In this document: one piece after another, positions 41,459 to 53,825 of the stretch
Numbering within the stretch: the first letter of the stretch is position 1
Layout: each line of letters opens with the position of its first letter
NCBI GenBank assembly: GCA_033675265.1
Contig: JAUJYZ010000074.1
Span: forward strand, 372,001-436,000
From: Actinostola sp. cb2023
Taxonomy: Eukaryota; Cnidaria; Anthozoa; Actiniaria; Actinostolidae
DNA: 64,000 bases
Reading direction: 5' to 3'
The notes under the pieces: generated by a model
What the model was told of the DNA's origin: nothing
Databases searched by the model: none
The model's input: the letters and a program-made list of their open reading frames with translations, nothing else
Made by a program: the position numbers and the translations under genes

Positions 41459-44400
41459 ATGGAAATTTGTGGTGAAATTCTTCGTTCAGCAATAAAATAC
41501 GAAAGACGGGGAAGTTGGAGAAAGGTTAGTAACTGGATTTTAGAAGTGTTTCATCTCGTTTTATTTTTATTTTTTTATTTTTTTACTGTAATTCTTTCGT
41601 GCAAACATTTATGTTCGGTGTTGCATAGCAACGAACGTCATGCCTTTTCTCTGTCAGGCGATAAGAAAATACGAAGAGCTTATCTCTCTACTGTTGGCTG
41701 AAAGTATCAAACAGCGTCTGCAGGAAGACAATGTGCTTAGGATGTTGGTAAGGTTAGGATTATTAGGGGGGAAAATTAACTATGTCATTTGGACTAGTTT
41801 TGCTGACAATGGATCATTTGGACCTTCGATTCCTAGTTTCAAACTCCCCTCCGCGCTATCTCGATCTAACTATAAATTCACTAATCAGTGTATATGTTCG
41901 AGAGAGCGGGGTTCTACGTACTACATTTGTACTTCACCAACTCAGATATTAATATTCAGTGGCATGAATCATATAATAATTAATAAAATAATAATAAATA
42001 AATCACTTCTTTAACGTATCAATGTATTTAGCAGTACTGCTATTTGGGGACACGACTCTCACACTCACTTCTTACTACATTCTATATCCAGTTCTGAACA
42101 CCCAACACTCATCTCCCCATGTAAACTAAATAGCTATTTTAACAGTTTATCACTGAAAGTACAACAAATAAATTAAACATGGATTAAAACAAAGAAATAA
42201 CTGATAAATATTAAGCACAAATAATTGAAGTAAACCATGAGTCTATTTCCTTTACTTACAGCTCTACGAGTGCCACGTACTCTGTGGTGTAGCACATCGT
42301 CATCTCCAACAAATCACCACAGCAATCATGCACTTTGAGTCTGCGATACGAATCATCAGCAGAAAGAAAGTGAGTTTAATAGGATGTTTTTTGTTTTTGT
42401 TTGTTTTAATAGGATGTTATTATCAAAACTAGTGCTATGTAAATTAAATAATAGTGAAACTCCAAATCTTCAACGCTGTAATCAGTTGTAATATGGGACG
42501 TTGTAATCTGCTGTGCATCTTCTGTCACGTGATAAATCACTACCAATTTGATCGAGATTTTGTTGCCGCAAATATCAGTGACTTTTTCCAGGAAATTTCC
42601 TGGACTTCCTGGAAAAAGTCACTGATATCTGCGCCGAACTACAATAGTACTATACTGACTCGTTTATTGTCTGCAGATTAATTGTTGCGTTGGTTGTGTT
42701 TCGGGCAAAGTACTCCATTTCCGTGTACCAGCGTTAGGCAAGATTGCTATATGTCATATTCAACAAGGTGACTGGAGTTTTTTTTTTTTTTTTTTGAGAG
42801 AGATTAATTGTTAGACGCTGATAGTTTCTTTGCTTGGACTTCAAAAGAATTCTTCATGTCATTATTAGGTCATCGAGGTTCTAAACCTCTTTTAATTTTT
42901 TAATTTTTTACACACTTTTGTTGATCATCATTGGGTAACTAGTTTCGTCTTCTAGACCTTTTCAAACCCTCAAAGATGTACGTTCTTTGAGGGTTTGAAA
43001 CGTACATCTTTGAGGGTTTGAAAAGGTCTAGAAGACGAAACTAGTTACCCAATGATGACGAACAAAAGTGTGTAAAAAAGAAAAATTAAAAGAGGTTTAA
43101 AACCTCAATGACCTAATAATGACAATTGTTAGACGAGTCTAGCAATACACCAAATATCAGTTTTAACTCTTTGTGATTTGTGCATGTTTTTCAGGAGAAT
43201 ACAAAATGGCTTTGAAAAGAATCGAAGAAGCTTTGCAACTGGACGTAGAGAATCCAGTGAGTGAATTATTAGTCACTTCATTCAGTTGCTCATTAGTAGC
43301 CGTAAAAATGCACATACAAGCTAGCATTCTGTAGAGCATGTATCATTTTCTATTTTATATTAATAGGATCTGTTTTGTATCAAGGCTTGTACATGGTTTC
43401 TACTTAATGAAATGACGATGGTAAGATAAATAGAGACAGTCGTTTTCGTATGAGTGGGAAACCTACGGCACGGAGTTACGGTCACAGTACGGAATCGAAG
43501 AGATCTATCCAACCAATCACAGCGCGCAAAATCGTTGCTCAACCAATCAGAATGCTTGGACACGGCACAGTCACCGCATGGCAGGAACCGTACCGTAACT
43601 ACTTCCCACTCATACGAAAACGAAACGCGTCGATCCACTGCACAGTAATTATAAATGAACCTTCATCTTTTTTCTGTGCAGAGGTACCATTCGTTCTGTT
43701 CAATTTGTCAATTTGACCATGCACCAATATCGCTATAATTAATATCACCATGGTGATAATCATCGTCATCATATCATCACCATGGTGATAATCATCGCTA
43801 TCATATATAATATCACCATTGTAGTAATCATCGACATCATTCTTATTTTACGTTACTTACACTTGCAGGCAAAGAAAGATGTAAACTTCGCTATCTGGTT
43901 AAGTCCCAAACACGCATGCGCGTGGCTGTTAAGGGGGGTGTTTAGAATGGAGGTATGAGAAACCGAGTTGGACTGACAAGTGTTTACTATTGCTTTACTA
44001 TTCTTGAACATTTTCTCTTTTTTTGGCAGCGACACAAAAGTTGGCAAATTAACAAAGACTTAGAAATGGTAATAAACACATAATATTCACTTTTTTAAAT
44101 ATGCTATAGTCCCCTTCCCATGACTCACCGCGCGCGCGCACTGAAACGACAGACCGATGATACCTGGGTATGAGTCAGCCCTCTCCCTCAGAGTTGAATA
44201 ATTCTGTGTATTTATGACTGAGAGTACACGGTATTAATTGTTTTCTTAGGCAATTTGTTTGGATTCAAGTACGTTGGCTTACACAAGCAAAAATAACACG
44301 TCAAAGATTCACCAAATTCTAGACAGGTATGTGAGACTAAAATAAATTAAATCACTTCGGAGAAACAAAATGACGGCCATTTTGGACGACAGTACAGTTA

Positions 44401-45167
44401 CGACGTCATCCAACATGGCCGCTACGTATTACAATCAACCGAAAGAGGGATATCACAATAATGATATTTTCTTATATTATATTATATTATTATATTATTA
44501 TATTTTCTTATTATATTTGTACAGATATCTTCCATCTCTAAGAGTCTCACACACTGTGTATCCAGAAGACGTTCTTCGCGAAGACATGAAAACGATAAAA
44601 GTTAAGAAAATACGTTCAGAAATTATTTTGAGAAAACAGTTTTCGCCGACAAAACTCAACCAAAAAAACATCCCTGGAATGAGGAAGATGGCACTGAATC
44701 ACTGTGAAACGATAAGGAAAACAGAACCTTTTATATGCGGTATGAGTTCCTCGTTTCACAAACCGATACCCCGTACCATATCAAGAGAAAAACAAAGTTC
44801 GCTTGTTCCTCGTACTACAGACCATTTACGAACTAAATCTGCGCCCGACGTCCGCCATACAAGTTATCCGCACTTGACGATCTACAGATCTTCATTATTG
44901 AAGCCAAGAGAAACAGTTAATAGTTATAGTGACAGTATGTTCACAACTCAACCTCCCCACAGTGACACCCTATTTCAAAGGTCCTCTACAATGACGCCTC
45001 TACCACATAAAAAGAGCTTTGGAGATGGTAGACTAGATGTGAATCCACAAAGTGGTTTCAAAACGGCTTGTTATAGTCAATTAAAAGTTGGTGATATTCT
45101 AAGCGCAAAAGTACCGACACAACAACGAAGATGGGACTTTGAATTTCACGCGCGAAAGAGAACTTGA
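41459..45167 (+). CDS. TPR-like protein, ten exons
   Basis: Exons: 41459-41524, 41658-41747, 42262-42369, 42677-42767, 43195-43256, 43367-43420, 43869-43952, 44030-44068, 44250-44326 and 44525-45167 (TGA). Every joint keeps phase, giving 437 residues. The N-terminal half reads as tetratricopeptide helices: AIKYERRGSWRKAIRKYEEL, HRHLQQITTAIMHFESAIRI, GEYKMALKRIEEALQLDVEN and KKDVNFAIWLSPKHACAWLL show TPR-type spacing of small and aromatic residues. The C-terminal exon (214 residues) is basic and Ser/Thr/Pro-rich with no fold I recognise. TPR proteins are scaffolds. The specific member cannot be named here (a ciliary or axonemal TTC protein is possible but not shown). AATAAA right after the stop is a likely poly(A) signal. 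Introns carry a foldback element and a MITE. Confidence 0.82.
42857..43124. mobile_element. Foldback element in TPR gene intron
   Basis: Arms of about 120 bp (left start TGTCATTATTAGGTCAT, right end ATGACCTAATAATGACA) are separated by only about 17 bp near 42985. TTTGAGGGTTTGAAA is repeated at the centre. A shorter hairpin with AGTGACTTTTTCCAGGAA arms lies upstream at 42570-42635. Confidence 0.85.
43437..43624. mobile_element. MITE family A, copy 4
   Basis: AGTCGTTTTCGTATGAGTGG at the left and CCACTCATACGAAAACGA-like right end. The interior order (GGAGTTACGGTCAC, CCAATCACAGCGCGC, CCAATCAGAATGCTTGG) is that of the 1.1-kb copies in inverse orientation. Intronic to the TPR gene. Confidence 0.85.
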
Positions 45168-45504
45168 ATAAATAAGTTTGATACGATAACATTGCGTTTG
45201 TTTTCTATCCTTTAATTTCCAGCTTTTATAATTCCATTCGTGTGTCCTCGTAAAATATGCCAGTGAATGCGTAACATGCAAAAATACAAGTGCTAATAAA
45301 AAAATATGGGACACGGACGACACAAGTGCTTTGAACGGTTGACCCAAAAAGGTAAATGGTCGAAACAAGTATCTGAGCCCATTGGCCATGCACGCTACGC
45401 GGACACCTTTCCTTGTATATCGATGTCAAAACTCACAATACTCGAGATCTGATCCAAGAGAATATTTTCTCTTGTTTGATCTGATCCACGTTCTAAAGTC
45501 CCGA
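45168..45504. other. 3' flank of the TPR gene
   Basis: AATAAATAAG directly after the stop, then unassigned sequence with no exon. Confidence 0.4.
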
Positions 45505-47385
45505 GGCCCTGCTCTTAATATTCCAGTTTCGAGTTGTTTAGACACCGCTGTACTGTACGGGACCGCAAATGAACCCAGGCCCGCAAATGAACCCAGGCCC
45601 GCAAATGATCCCGAGACTGGATCCCAAATGATCCCAGGCCCGCAAATGATCCCAAGACTGGATCGCAAATGAACCCAGGCCCGCAAATGAACCCAGAGAG
45701 GGCCGCAAGTGATCCCAGAGATAAAATCAGGAATCTGGAACGGAAAAAAATGGGATTTCACACAGAGAAGTCCTGAAATGGAGTTTTCCAAGGAAACAGT
45801 GGAATGCTACAGGTCTACTCGGATGACATGGAATGTTGTGAAAAGTGCTTGTATGAAATGAATTATGAGTTTAATTGAGCCATATGTGCAAATTTATCCA
45901 ATTTCCTTAAGCTTGGTAACGACTAAGCATGATCAAATTTATTATTTCACTCCGCGTTCGCTGCGCTCACTCGTGAGATATCTAGTTGAACACTCGGAAG
46001 ATAAATTCGTATCTCCGCGCGTCCATGTATTATTCTCTAAATAATATTACTTTCTCATAATTATTGCTAATTATAAATAATACTGAGGACACGTTTGTTG
46101 CTTTAAATGGCATAAATAAACAAATAAATCGTTTCAATTGACACTACCCTGAAGTGGCTTTTCAGTGTCAGTTTTACTGAAGCATTTGCTTTCTTTCGTT
46201 AAAGTTCTTATAGTCATCTCGACGAAATTATGTTGGATCAATCGGCCTTTGCCGTAATTTTTGATATTAATCTAATCACGAAATTACAAAATACCGCATA
46301 TTTTCTCCCCTAAACTGACACCCGGGCCTTTGGATGATATGACCTGCAAGCAGGAGCCCATAGTGAAAAACAATGAATAGAAAAAAAACGCGAATCATTA
46401 GTAAAACTAATTACACTCAGCAGGCCGATGCAAATGTCTAAAGTTTGTACTGATCAGCGGTGCCAGGTTTAATCGAGAAAGGTATAGATATGAAATAAAG
46501 TGCCTAATCATGAAGATGAAGTTTCTGTTAAAATAAATGAATGATGACGCTGAGAAATGCCAATTTGAGGCAAACTGAGAAACAGTTTATATTTATTAAA
46601 ATGTTTTTACCCTGGTTAATTACGTTGACAACTTTGTGTGATTGAGTTTGAATTGGTAGTTCACTGACGTTTCTGTAGATATTAGCCTATTTTAGCTGGT
46701 ATTTCGCGACATATATTTGCTATTCATCACCTCCAAGCAAAACAAGATGGCTTCGCGTTGCGCGAGCGTGTCTCTTTCTTATTCTTGAAAATAAATTGTA
46801 TATATATGTGGCATACAAAGACTTGCGGCTCGGGAAATATCCACCACTACTAACCGACGCTGTTAATTATTTGAGAACAAATTTTATTGAATGAGACTGC
46901 CAATTGCTTTTCTAAAAAATGACTATTGTTCTTCTACAAAACAGGGATATTTTTATTTTCAAAGGCGTTAATATGAGAAAAAGTGTGAAATCCCATTTTG
47001 TTCCGTTCCAGATTCCTGATTTTATCTCTGGGATCACTTGCGGTCCTCTCTGGGTTCATTCGCGGGCCTGGGTTCATTTGCGATCCAGTCTTGGGATCAT
47101 TTGCGGGCCTGGGATCATTTGCGGGCCTGGGTTCATTTGCGGTCCCGTACAGTACTCCTTGACAAAAGACGCGTTTGCTCAGGCTTAGCCTCAATTCAGT
47201 GTAAATTATGCACATATCGCACATATACCGATGAGAACGCGAAAAAGTGTTGACATTCAACAATAGAAACCATTTTTGATTGCACGGGTTATTCTCTGGA
47301 TTGAGGCGGCTAAGCCTGAGCAAACGCGTCTTTTGTCAAGGAGTACAGCGGTGTCTAAACAAACTCGAAACGGGAGTATTTCCTA
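45505..47385. mobile_element. 1.9-kb inverted-repeat element with GCCCGCAAATGA repeats in both arms
   Basis: Left arm (about 45505-45765) has TCGAGTTGTTTAGACACCGC, GTACTGTACGGGACC, then tandem GCAAATGAACCCAGGCCC units. The right arm (about 46975-47385) is the inverted counterpart and is interrupted by the insertion at 47156-47342. The interior (45766-46975) has no transposase frame that I recognise. Confidence 0.8.
47156..47342. mobile_element. 187-bp MITE inserted in the right arm of the 1.9-kb element
   Basis: TCCTTGACAAAAGACGCGTT and AACGCGTCTTTTGTCAAGGA are exact complements, with TIRs of about 45 bp. The left arm at 45541-45562 provides the empty site (reverse complement CGTACAGTACAGCGG). 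GTAC stands on both sides of the insert, so either a GTAC or an inner TA duplication fits. Confidence 0.9.
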
Positions 47386-47554
47386 TCTCATCGGCTCAGC
47401 AACATAACATAAGCTTAAGTCACGTGTTCATCCGAAACCATTCAGTTATCATTATAACGTGCTCCAACGAGTAACGTGCACGTTTTCGAGTGCTTTTTCA
47501 GAAAAACCTTCTCAACTGCTAGTACTTTACTTGTATAGCCACAGGTAGCCCAAG

Positions 47555-47692
47555 CTGTGGACTTGTGGCGAGATTTACAGTTAATGTATGGAGCTTCACA
47601 GCGAACTTTGAAAACCGTCTAAATAAAATTCTACAAACCCTCAAAGTAGTCCTACTTGTTTATTGTGTTGTCCTTTGGAATTGTGTGAGGTT
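47555..47692. repeat. Inverted partner of 54528-54677
   Basis: GACTTGTGGCGAGATTTACA through CCTTTGGAATTGTGTGAGG is almost identical to the complement of 54528-54677. Both end next to a GGGGCGGATCC-ended repeat, so the two ends moved or were duplicated as a unit. Confidence 0.85.
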
Positions 47693-47693
47693 T

Positions 47694-47812
47694 CAGGGGC
47701 GGATCCAGGTTTTTTTTAAACAGGGGGTTGTGTAATCTGAGCGGCAAAGCCGCGAACTACTAGGGGGATGTGGGGGCATGCCCCCCCAGAAAATTTTGAA
47801 ATCTACAAGCTC
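47694..47812. mobile_element. GGGGCGGATCC-ended repeat, copy 3 (partial)
   Basis: CAGGGGCGGATCCAGG start and CCAGAAAATTTTGAAATCTA interior shared with 26038-26293. The distal end is not recognisable. Confidence 0.65.
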
Positions 47813-49109
47813 TGAAATGCAATTTTTAGAGATCTGGAGTTGTTTTATTACAGTAACACAACAAAACTCAATTTTCAGTAAAATTGTGAGTTTATTGGAC
47901 ATCCAACAAAGATGCTTGGAAGAGTCTTCTTGGGTGAGCTAGTGTGTACATGTCTAAAACTAAGTTTCGAAAAGCGAAGAAATATAAAAAGCACCCAGGA
48001 GGAAGCACCTTCAAGTTAGTAAACAATCTCAGTTCGTACATTCTCAGCGCTGTGCACGTGTTCAACTTGTGACATCACATCACGTGACTTTACGAAAACA
48101 ACCCGAACAGTGGAATCACATTTTCGCGGATTTTTTCGAGTTAGAGATAACTTTTGGCAACATTTTCTCGATTTCAACAACAAGTGTAGTCTTTAAATTT
48201 GTTTTGGGTGTTTTTCCGGATTTGTTAAATCATTTTCCAAAAAATTTTCATATTTACGTGAGACCTTGCCTTGAACGTTTGCCGCTAAAAAAGGCAGGTT
48301 CTTTCAGTTATCAGTCAAACCGCCCTCGAAGTTGAACGGTCGTGCAAACAGTATGAATTAATTTTATTAACTAGTCGTTGCATTTGCAAGTGAAGTGCTG
48401 CTGAGCTGAACATGTTTGTCTGTCGTTGTACAGTACCAGTCAGAAACTGAATAAAGCGAACAAAAAAAAACGCGTAAATAAATAAAATAATAAAATGCAG
48501 TATGGTGTTCCTTAAATGCTAACATTATAACAATCAGGTCATAGACAGACAGTTATAGACTTTCAGTAGTCAGTGATCAGTTTTATTCTCACCATTGCAT
48601 AAAGTTTGTACTGATATGCAGTAATTAATGCAAATATGGATTCAATGAAATAGATAATTGTGTTTGGTGTATATTATATAATATACAATGTTAAAGAAAC
48701 TATTTACATGTACTGGCCATACTTCAGGAAAGATGTTGAAGCCTCACTAAGTACATTGTCTTGTAGAAGATAATGTTGTGTTGTATCCAATAAATAAAAT
48801 ATATAGTTTTGATTCATACAGTACATGTATGTTATAGTGTTCTGGGATAAAGTCATAGAGATTTGAACAAGTAATGAATACATTGCAGACTAACAGAAGT
48901 AGATAACTCAAAACTCCTCTTCACCAAAAAAAATCCAAGTACATGTAGAACTCTTGATCAATGTGTGATATTTTCTGTTTACATTGAGGCAAAGCATTAC
49001 AATGAAACTGTAATCCTGCCAGCATATATTATGGCAATGCCAGAGGGTAATGTTTTCAGCAGTCAGATGATGGCTTTGTAGCCGAATCAATAAAGCAGTT
49101 TCACATAAC
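47813..49109. other. Non-coding stretch, nothing recognised
   Basis: AT-rich sequence without a convincing exon, RNA gene or repeat family. Short open frames lack codon structure or splice support. Confidence 0.4.
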
Positions 49110-50990
49110 CTGGCGTAGTCAATCGAACAAAACCGAACAAAACATCAATCGAATTCAATCGAACGATTGTTTTACGATTGGTTCGGCAATCGAACAGAAT
49201 CGAACTGGAACTTTTGGGAGAATTCGATTACCGAACATAATCGAACCAATCGAACTCACAATCAATCGGATTGGTTCGATTTTGTTCGGTGAAAATAAAA
49301 CGCTATAAAGATAATATATTGATAAGCATTGCAGTCCTAATTAAATCGGAAGATTTCTGTCATCTAATAACCATGTAAGCCAAGGCTAAAGAATGCAATA
49401 AATTTAATTGAAACACATTTCAAGGGCAATTCTTTAATGTTTAACACTGATAAGAACAGAAACACTAAAAAAAAACATCGACAACAGCAAATCAACCAGT
49501 GCCTTTAGAACAGAGAGTTCGGTTATTCTTATACTCGGGTTATACTGGGTCCCCTATACCTTATCTGCAGTTATAGTTATCGCACTTGAACTACACTTCG
49601 GGGACCGTGACTTTGACTGGATGAAATAAATGACCACAGTAGTTTCATCGACACACAGGCAACAGTGTACATCATATACAAGATACTGCTAACTAGTGCC
49701 ACCAGTGTTCTCATAATGTCATAGTACATTTCCTGCAAAACTAAAAGCTTCACCGTCGACATCTTGCGTTTCTTCTGGCGCAGCGTGCTCGGTTGAAATT
49801 TGAGCCGTCCATAATTAATGAATTTGACCGCGGAAAACTGGGAGTTTTGACAGCGCGGAGCATGAAATATGTTCAATCAGTTCGATTGTGTTCGATTACA
49901 GGCGCTTTCACATATCTTTTGACGATCGGATTCCGAAGTTTGTTCCGAAGTTGCGAAGTTCGCCGGCGAACTTCAAACATTCGTTACGAAGTTCGAAATG
50001 AACTTGGCAAGTTCAAAACAAACTTCGGAACTTTGTTGGCGGCAATGTTCGTTATCAGTTCGAAGTTGAGTTCTTTGATGATCTCAGACAATCATGAATT
50101 GTTTTTCTAGACAAGGAAAAGGGCTTCCTAAGTACGTGCGTGAAAGAATATCGATCGTTGGTTAGAAGGCCAAAGTCGAGCACAGATCGGTAAATCTTTA
50201 AACATTTCAAAGCAAACTGTTTCCAATATCATCAACAACTTTGTTAGGAGAGGAAATTTAGAGGCGCAACATGGAGGAAATACTCGTAGGACAGCAAGAA
50301 CGGATGATATTTGTTTACATATCGAATACCATAAATAGATAAGCCCCAGCCCCAGCATTCGAAATTCAAAAACTCTATCGTTGTATCGTTGAAAATAACG
50401 TTTGTCTACCGCAAAATGTTCCATCTGAATCATCGATTACCCGTTGTCTACGAAAAGATCTAGGATACTCGCTCATTTTACCCGTTGTCTACGAAAAGAT
50501 CTAGGATATTCGCCCATTTTGAGTCACGCTTCAACGAACTTTACTGTCAACAAAGTTCCGAAGGGCTTCTAACCAACGATCGATATTCTTTCACGCACGT
50601 ACTTAGGAAGCCCTTTTCCTTGTCTAGAAAAACAATTCATGATTGTCTGAGATCATCAAAGAACTCAACTTCGAACTGATAACGAACATTGCCGCCAACA
50701 AAGTTCCGAAGTTTGTTTTGAACTTGCCAAGTTCATTTCGAACTTCGTAACGAATGTTTGAAGTTCGCCGGCGAACTTCGGAACTTCGGAACAAACTTCG
50801 GAATCCGATCGTCAAAAGATATGTGAAAGCGCCTGTAAAGAAGCATTCGATGATCGAACGTTCGATTGTGTTCGATTGGCAAAATTTTTGGGAGAATTCG
50901 ATTATGTTCGATTGCCGAACCCAATCCAAACCAATCGTTCGATTGAATTCGATTGGATTCGATTACCGAACGTTCGATTGACTACGCCGG
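49110..50990. mobile_element. 1.9-kb inverted-repeat element with transposase remnant
   Basis: Ends CTGGCGTAGTCAATCGAAC and GTTCGATTGACTACGCCGG, with many TCGATT/AATCGAA motifs near both ends. Flanks CACATAAC and GACATAAC agree at 7 of 8 bases, so an 8-bp duplication is possible. Inner arms of about 300 bp (about 49885-50168 and 50570-50865) are nearly perfect inverted copies and both carry the frame for GLPKYVRERISIVG. Confidence 0.8.
50168..50482 (+). pseudogene. Tc1/mariner-type transposase fragment
   Basis: One frame reads RAQIGKSLNISKQTVSNII then RRGNLEAQHGGNTRRTARTD, a helix-turn-helix typical of the N-terminal half of Tc1-like transposases. After a stop and frame shift, EIQKLYRCIVENNVCLPQ and RCLRKDLGYS follow. 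No catalytic DDE/D part is present. It is a dead fragment between the inverted inner arms of the surrounding element. Confidence 0.65.
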
Positions 50991-52189
50991 GACATAACGG
51001 TGCTAAGCAGTACCGAAGAGTCAAGACTGAGTCCAATAAGGTAGATGTACATGTATATTGCCAATTGGACCGTTCAGTTGAACAAATATAATTTGATTCA
51101 GTAGTTGCCTCAATGCCATTGACAATGGGCGATGTGTTTGGCCGATTGGTTTGGCGAAGACCAACAACTCGATCAGGCAGATAGGTCAGCGACAGCGTCT
51201 CTGTATCTGGGATACTGTGTCTTTCAAAAGTATTCAAGTACATGCTGTCTCAGGACTTCGGTCAATTATCTGATCGACTATAGTACTTACTCCATTGTGG
51301 AACTGGATGCGACTGAGCAGTCACAACAGCGCTGAAAACTCATATAAAACAACATTGTCTTCCCCTTGAAATGTCACTAAATTGTTCATGACCCTGACGA
51401 ATGCTTCCAACAATGAATAAAGTTGCATTTGACATAATAGATTTGTAGAAAACAAACACTTTCCTGGCTTGAATCAGCGAAAAATAAACGAGACTCCAAC
51501 CAGTATACATACTAATCGATTGAACGTGTTGTGAGTGTGCGCTGATCAAAAGTACCGGGCTCACAAATCATCTCCACACACAAACCAACCTCGTCCCCAG
51601 GACCCTCTCTTCTCGCTATTTTCAAAATGGCGGACGCTCGAGAGAAGACCCTGGTGTAGGCTGGTCACGTGTCTCCAAGAATCTTGGAGGTTCGTACTCA
51701 GGCTGACATTTTCCTTATGGTCGAAAGTAATCGAAAGGGCCTTGTGAAGAGTTACTGAAGAAAATGCGTTCGTTGATGTTGCGATTGTTTTGCCTCAAAT
51801 AATAAATAAAATCACTTTCTAAGCTGGAGCAATTCTGGCCATATGAAAAGCAGGGGTTCGGAAGTGTAATTAATGAGACACATTTATTTAACAACTGAAC
51901 AGGTCAGCTCGACAGTTTATTCGCTGTAAACAAGTGCTGCTATTTGTATACAAACACCTTTCATCTCTAACGGCTAAAGTACAAAACATGTTGACATGGA
52001 TTAACGTGTCACATACTGCAAAACTCGAGCAAAAGCACTAGCAAATTATGTAAACAACGACAATAATATATCAGTTTGCCGTGTCACCGTCAGTAGTCTT
52101 GCTCGTATAAATTGATACCTTGCTTTACGGTAAACGATCTCGATCGGTGGACTTTTTCATGTTCCTAAAGACGGCGGGTCTAAAACGCA

Positions 52190-52560
52190 GGTAACAGGTA
52201 ACAGGTAACAGGTAGCAGGTAACAGGTAACAGGTAACAGGTAGCAGGTAACAGGTAACAGGTAACAGGTAACAGGTAACAGGTAACAGGTAACAGGTAAC
52301 AGGTAACAGGTAACAGGTAGCAGGTAACAGGTAACAGGTAACAGGTAACAGGTAACAGGTAGCAGGTAGCAGGTAACAGGTAACAGGTAACAGGTAGCAG
52401 GTAACAGGTAACAGGTAACAGGTAACAGGTAACAGGTAACAGGTAACAGGTAGCAGGTAACAGGTAACAGGTAACAGGTAACAGGTAGCAGGTAGCAGGT
52501 AACAGGTAACAGGTAGCAGGTAACAGGTAACAGGTAGCAGGTAACAGGTAGCAAGTAACA
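52190..52560. repeat. AGGTAAC heptamer array, left arm
   Basis: About 53 units of AGGTAAC with scattered AGGTAGC variants. Frames reading VTCYLLP are repeat products. It is the counterpart of the array at 53635-53825. Confidence 0.97.
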
Positions 52561-53634
52561 GGAAACAAGGGAGGGGAGGAGTGCGAGGAAGGGGCTATCG
52601 GACACTCGATGTCATCACTGTGACGTCATCGTCAACGACACGTTCTGATGACACCATCAACTACAATAAAATGTTTCCTTGAACCGATATTGTATCAATT
52701 TGGTCAATGGGGTTTGTTGGTAAAGGGATTGAATGTGATAATACACATCCATAGCAACGAAGTCTGGCAAATAGGTAAGACCCCCCCACTGTACATCCTG
52801 TTTGTCAGTAACATAAATCAACACAACAAATTTGGTAATGTCTTCAATTAATTAATTATTATTAATAATTAGTTTTTGAAAAGCAAGAACAGTAAATAGA
52901 TATAGGTTTTGGCGGGATTTTGGTCATGTGAGCAAATGAAATACGAAATTTTTAGAAAGGAATTTCGGAAAACTACGCTGGGGGTCCGAATCTGAGTTCC
53001 TCTTTGCGGTGAAATCATAAACGTGAACTATTAATTGATGCCAACGAGTTTCTTTCAGTACTGGCTGACTTCTTCAGTCTAGCTATATGCATGCATTTTA
53101 TGGCTAGCCTCCTTATCAGCCGCCCTATCAGTGGCAGGATGTCCAGAAATACCAGCTGAGGTCGGATCGGATTCACTAACCTGAAATTGTCAGCCTGCTA
53201 CCAGAAAAAAACACTCATAAAAAACACTCACGAGTCGATCATTTGTATATTATTCAATGATTATGTTCGTTATTATATCATACTGTTTCTATTCTTGCTT
53301 TTCAGAAACTAATTATTAATAATAATTAATTAATTGAAGACATTACCAAATTTGTTGTGTTGATTTATGTTACTCTACCAACAGGATGTACAGTGGAACC
53401 CCGTTAGGGGGGTCTTACCTATTTGCCAGACTTCGTTGCTATGGATGTGTATTATCACATTCAATCCCTTTACCAACAAACCCCATTGACCAAATTGATA
53501 CAATATCGGTTCAAGGAAACATTTTATTGTAGTTGATGGTGTCATCAGAACGTGACGTTGACGATGACGTCACAGTGATGACATCGAGTGTCCGATAGCC
53601 CCTTCCTCCCACCCCTCCCCTCCCTTGTTTCCTG

Positions 53635-53825
53635 TTACTTGTTACCTGTTACTTGTTACCTGTTACCTGTTACCTGTTACCTGCTACCTGCTACCTGTTA
53701 CCTGTTACCTGTTACCTGCTACCTGTTACCTGTTACCTGTTACCTGCTACCTGTTACCTGTTACCTGTTACCTGTTACCTGTTACCTGTTACCTGTTACC
53801 TGTTACCTGTTACCTGTTACCTGCG
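53635..53825. repeat. GTTACCT heptamer array, right arm
   Basis: About 27 units, the inverted counterpart of the left array at roughly half the length. Confidence 0.97.

Noticed and set aside
52125..52605. Frames encoding (VTCYLLP)n
   Set aside because: Heptamer satellite. A 7-bp period gives the same heptapeptide in every frame.
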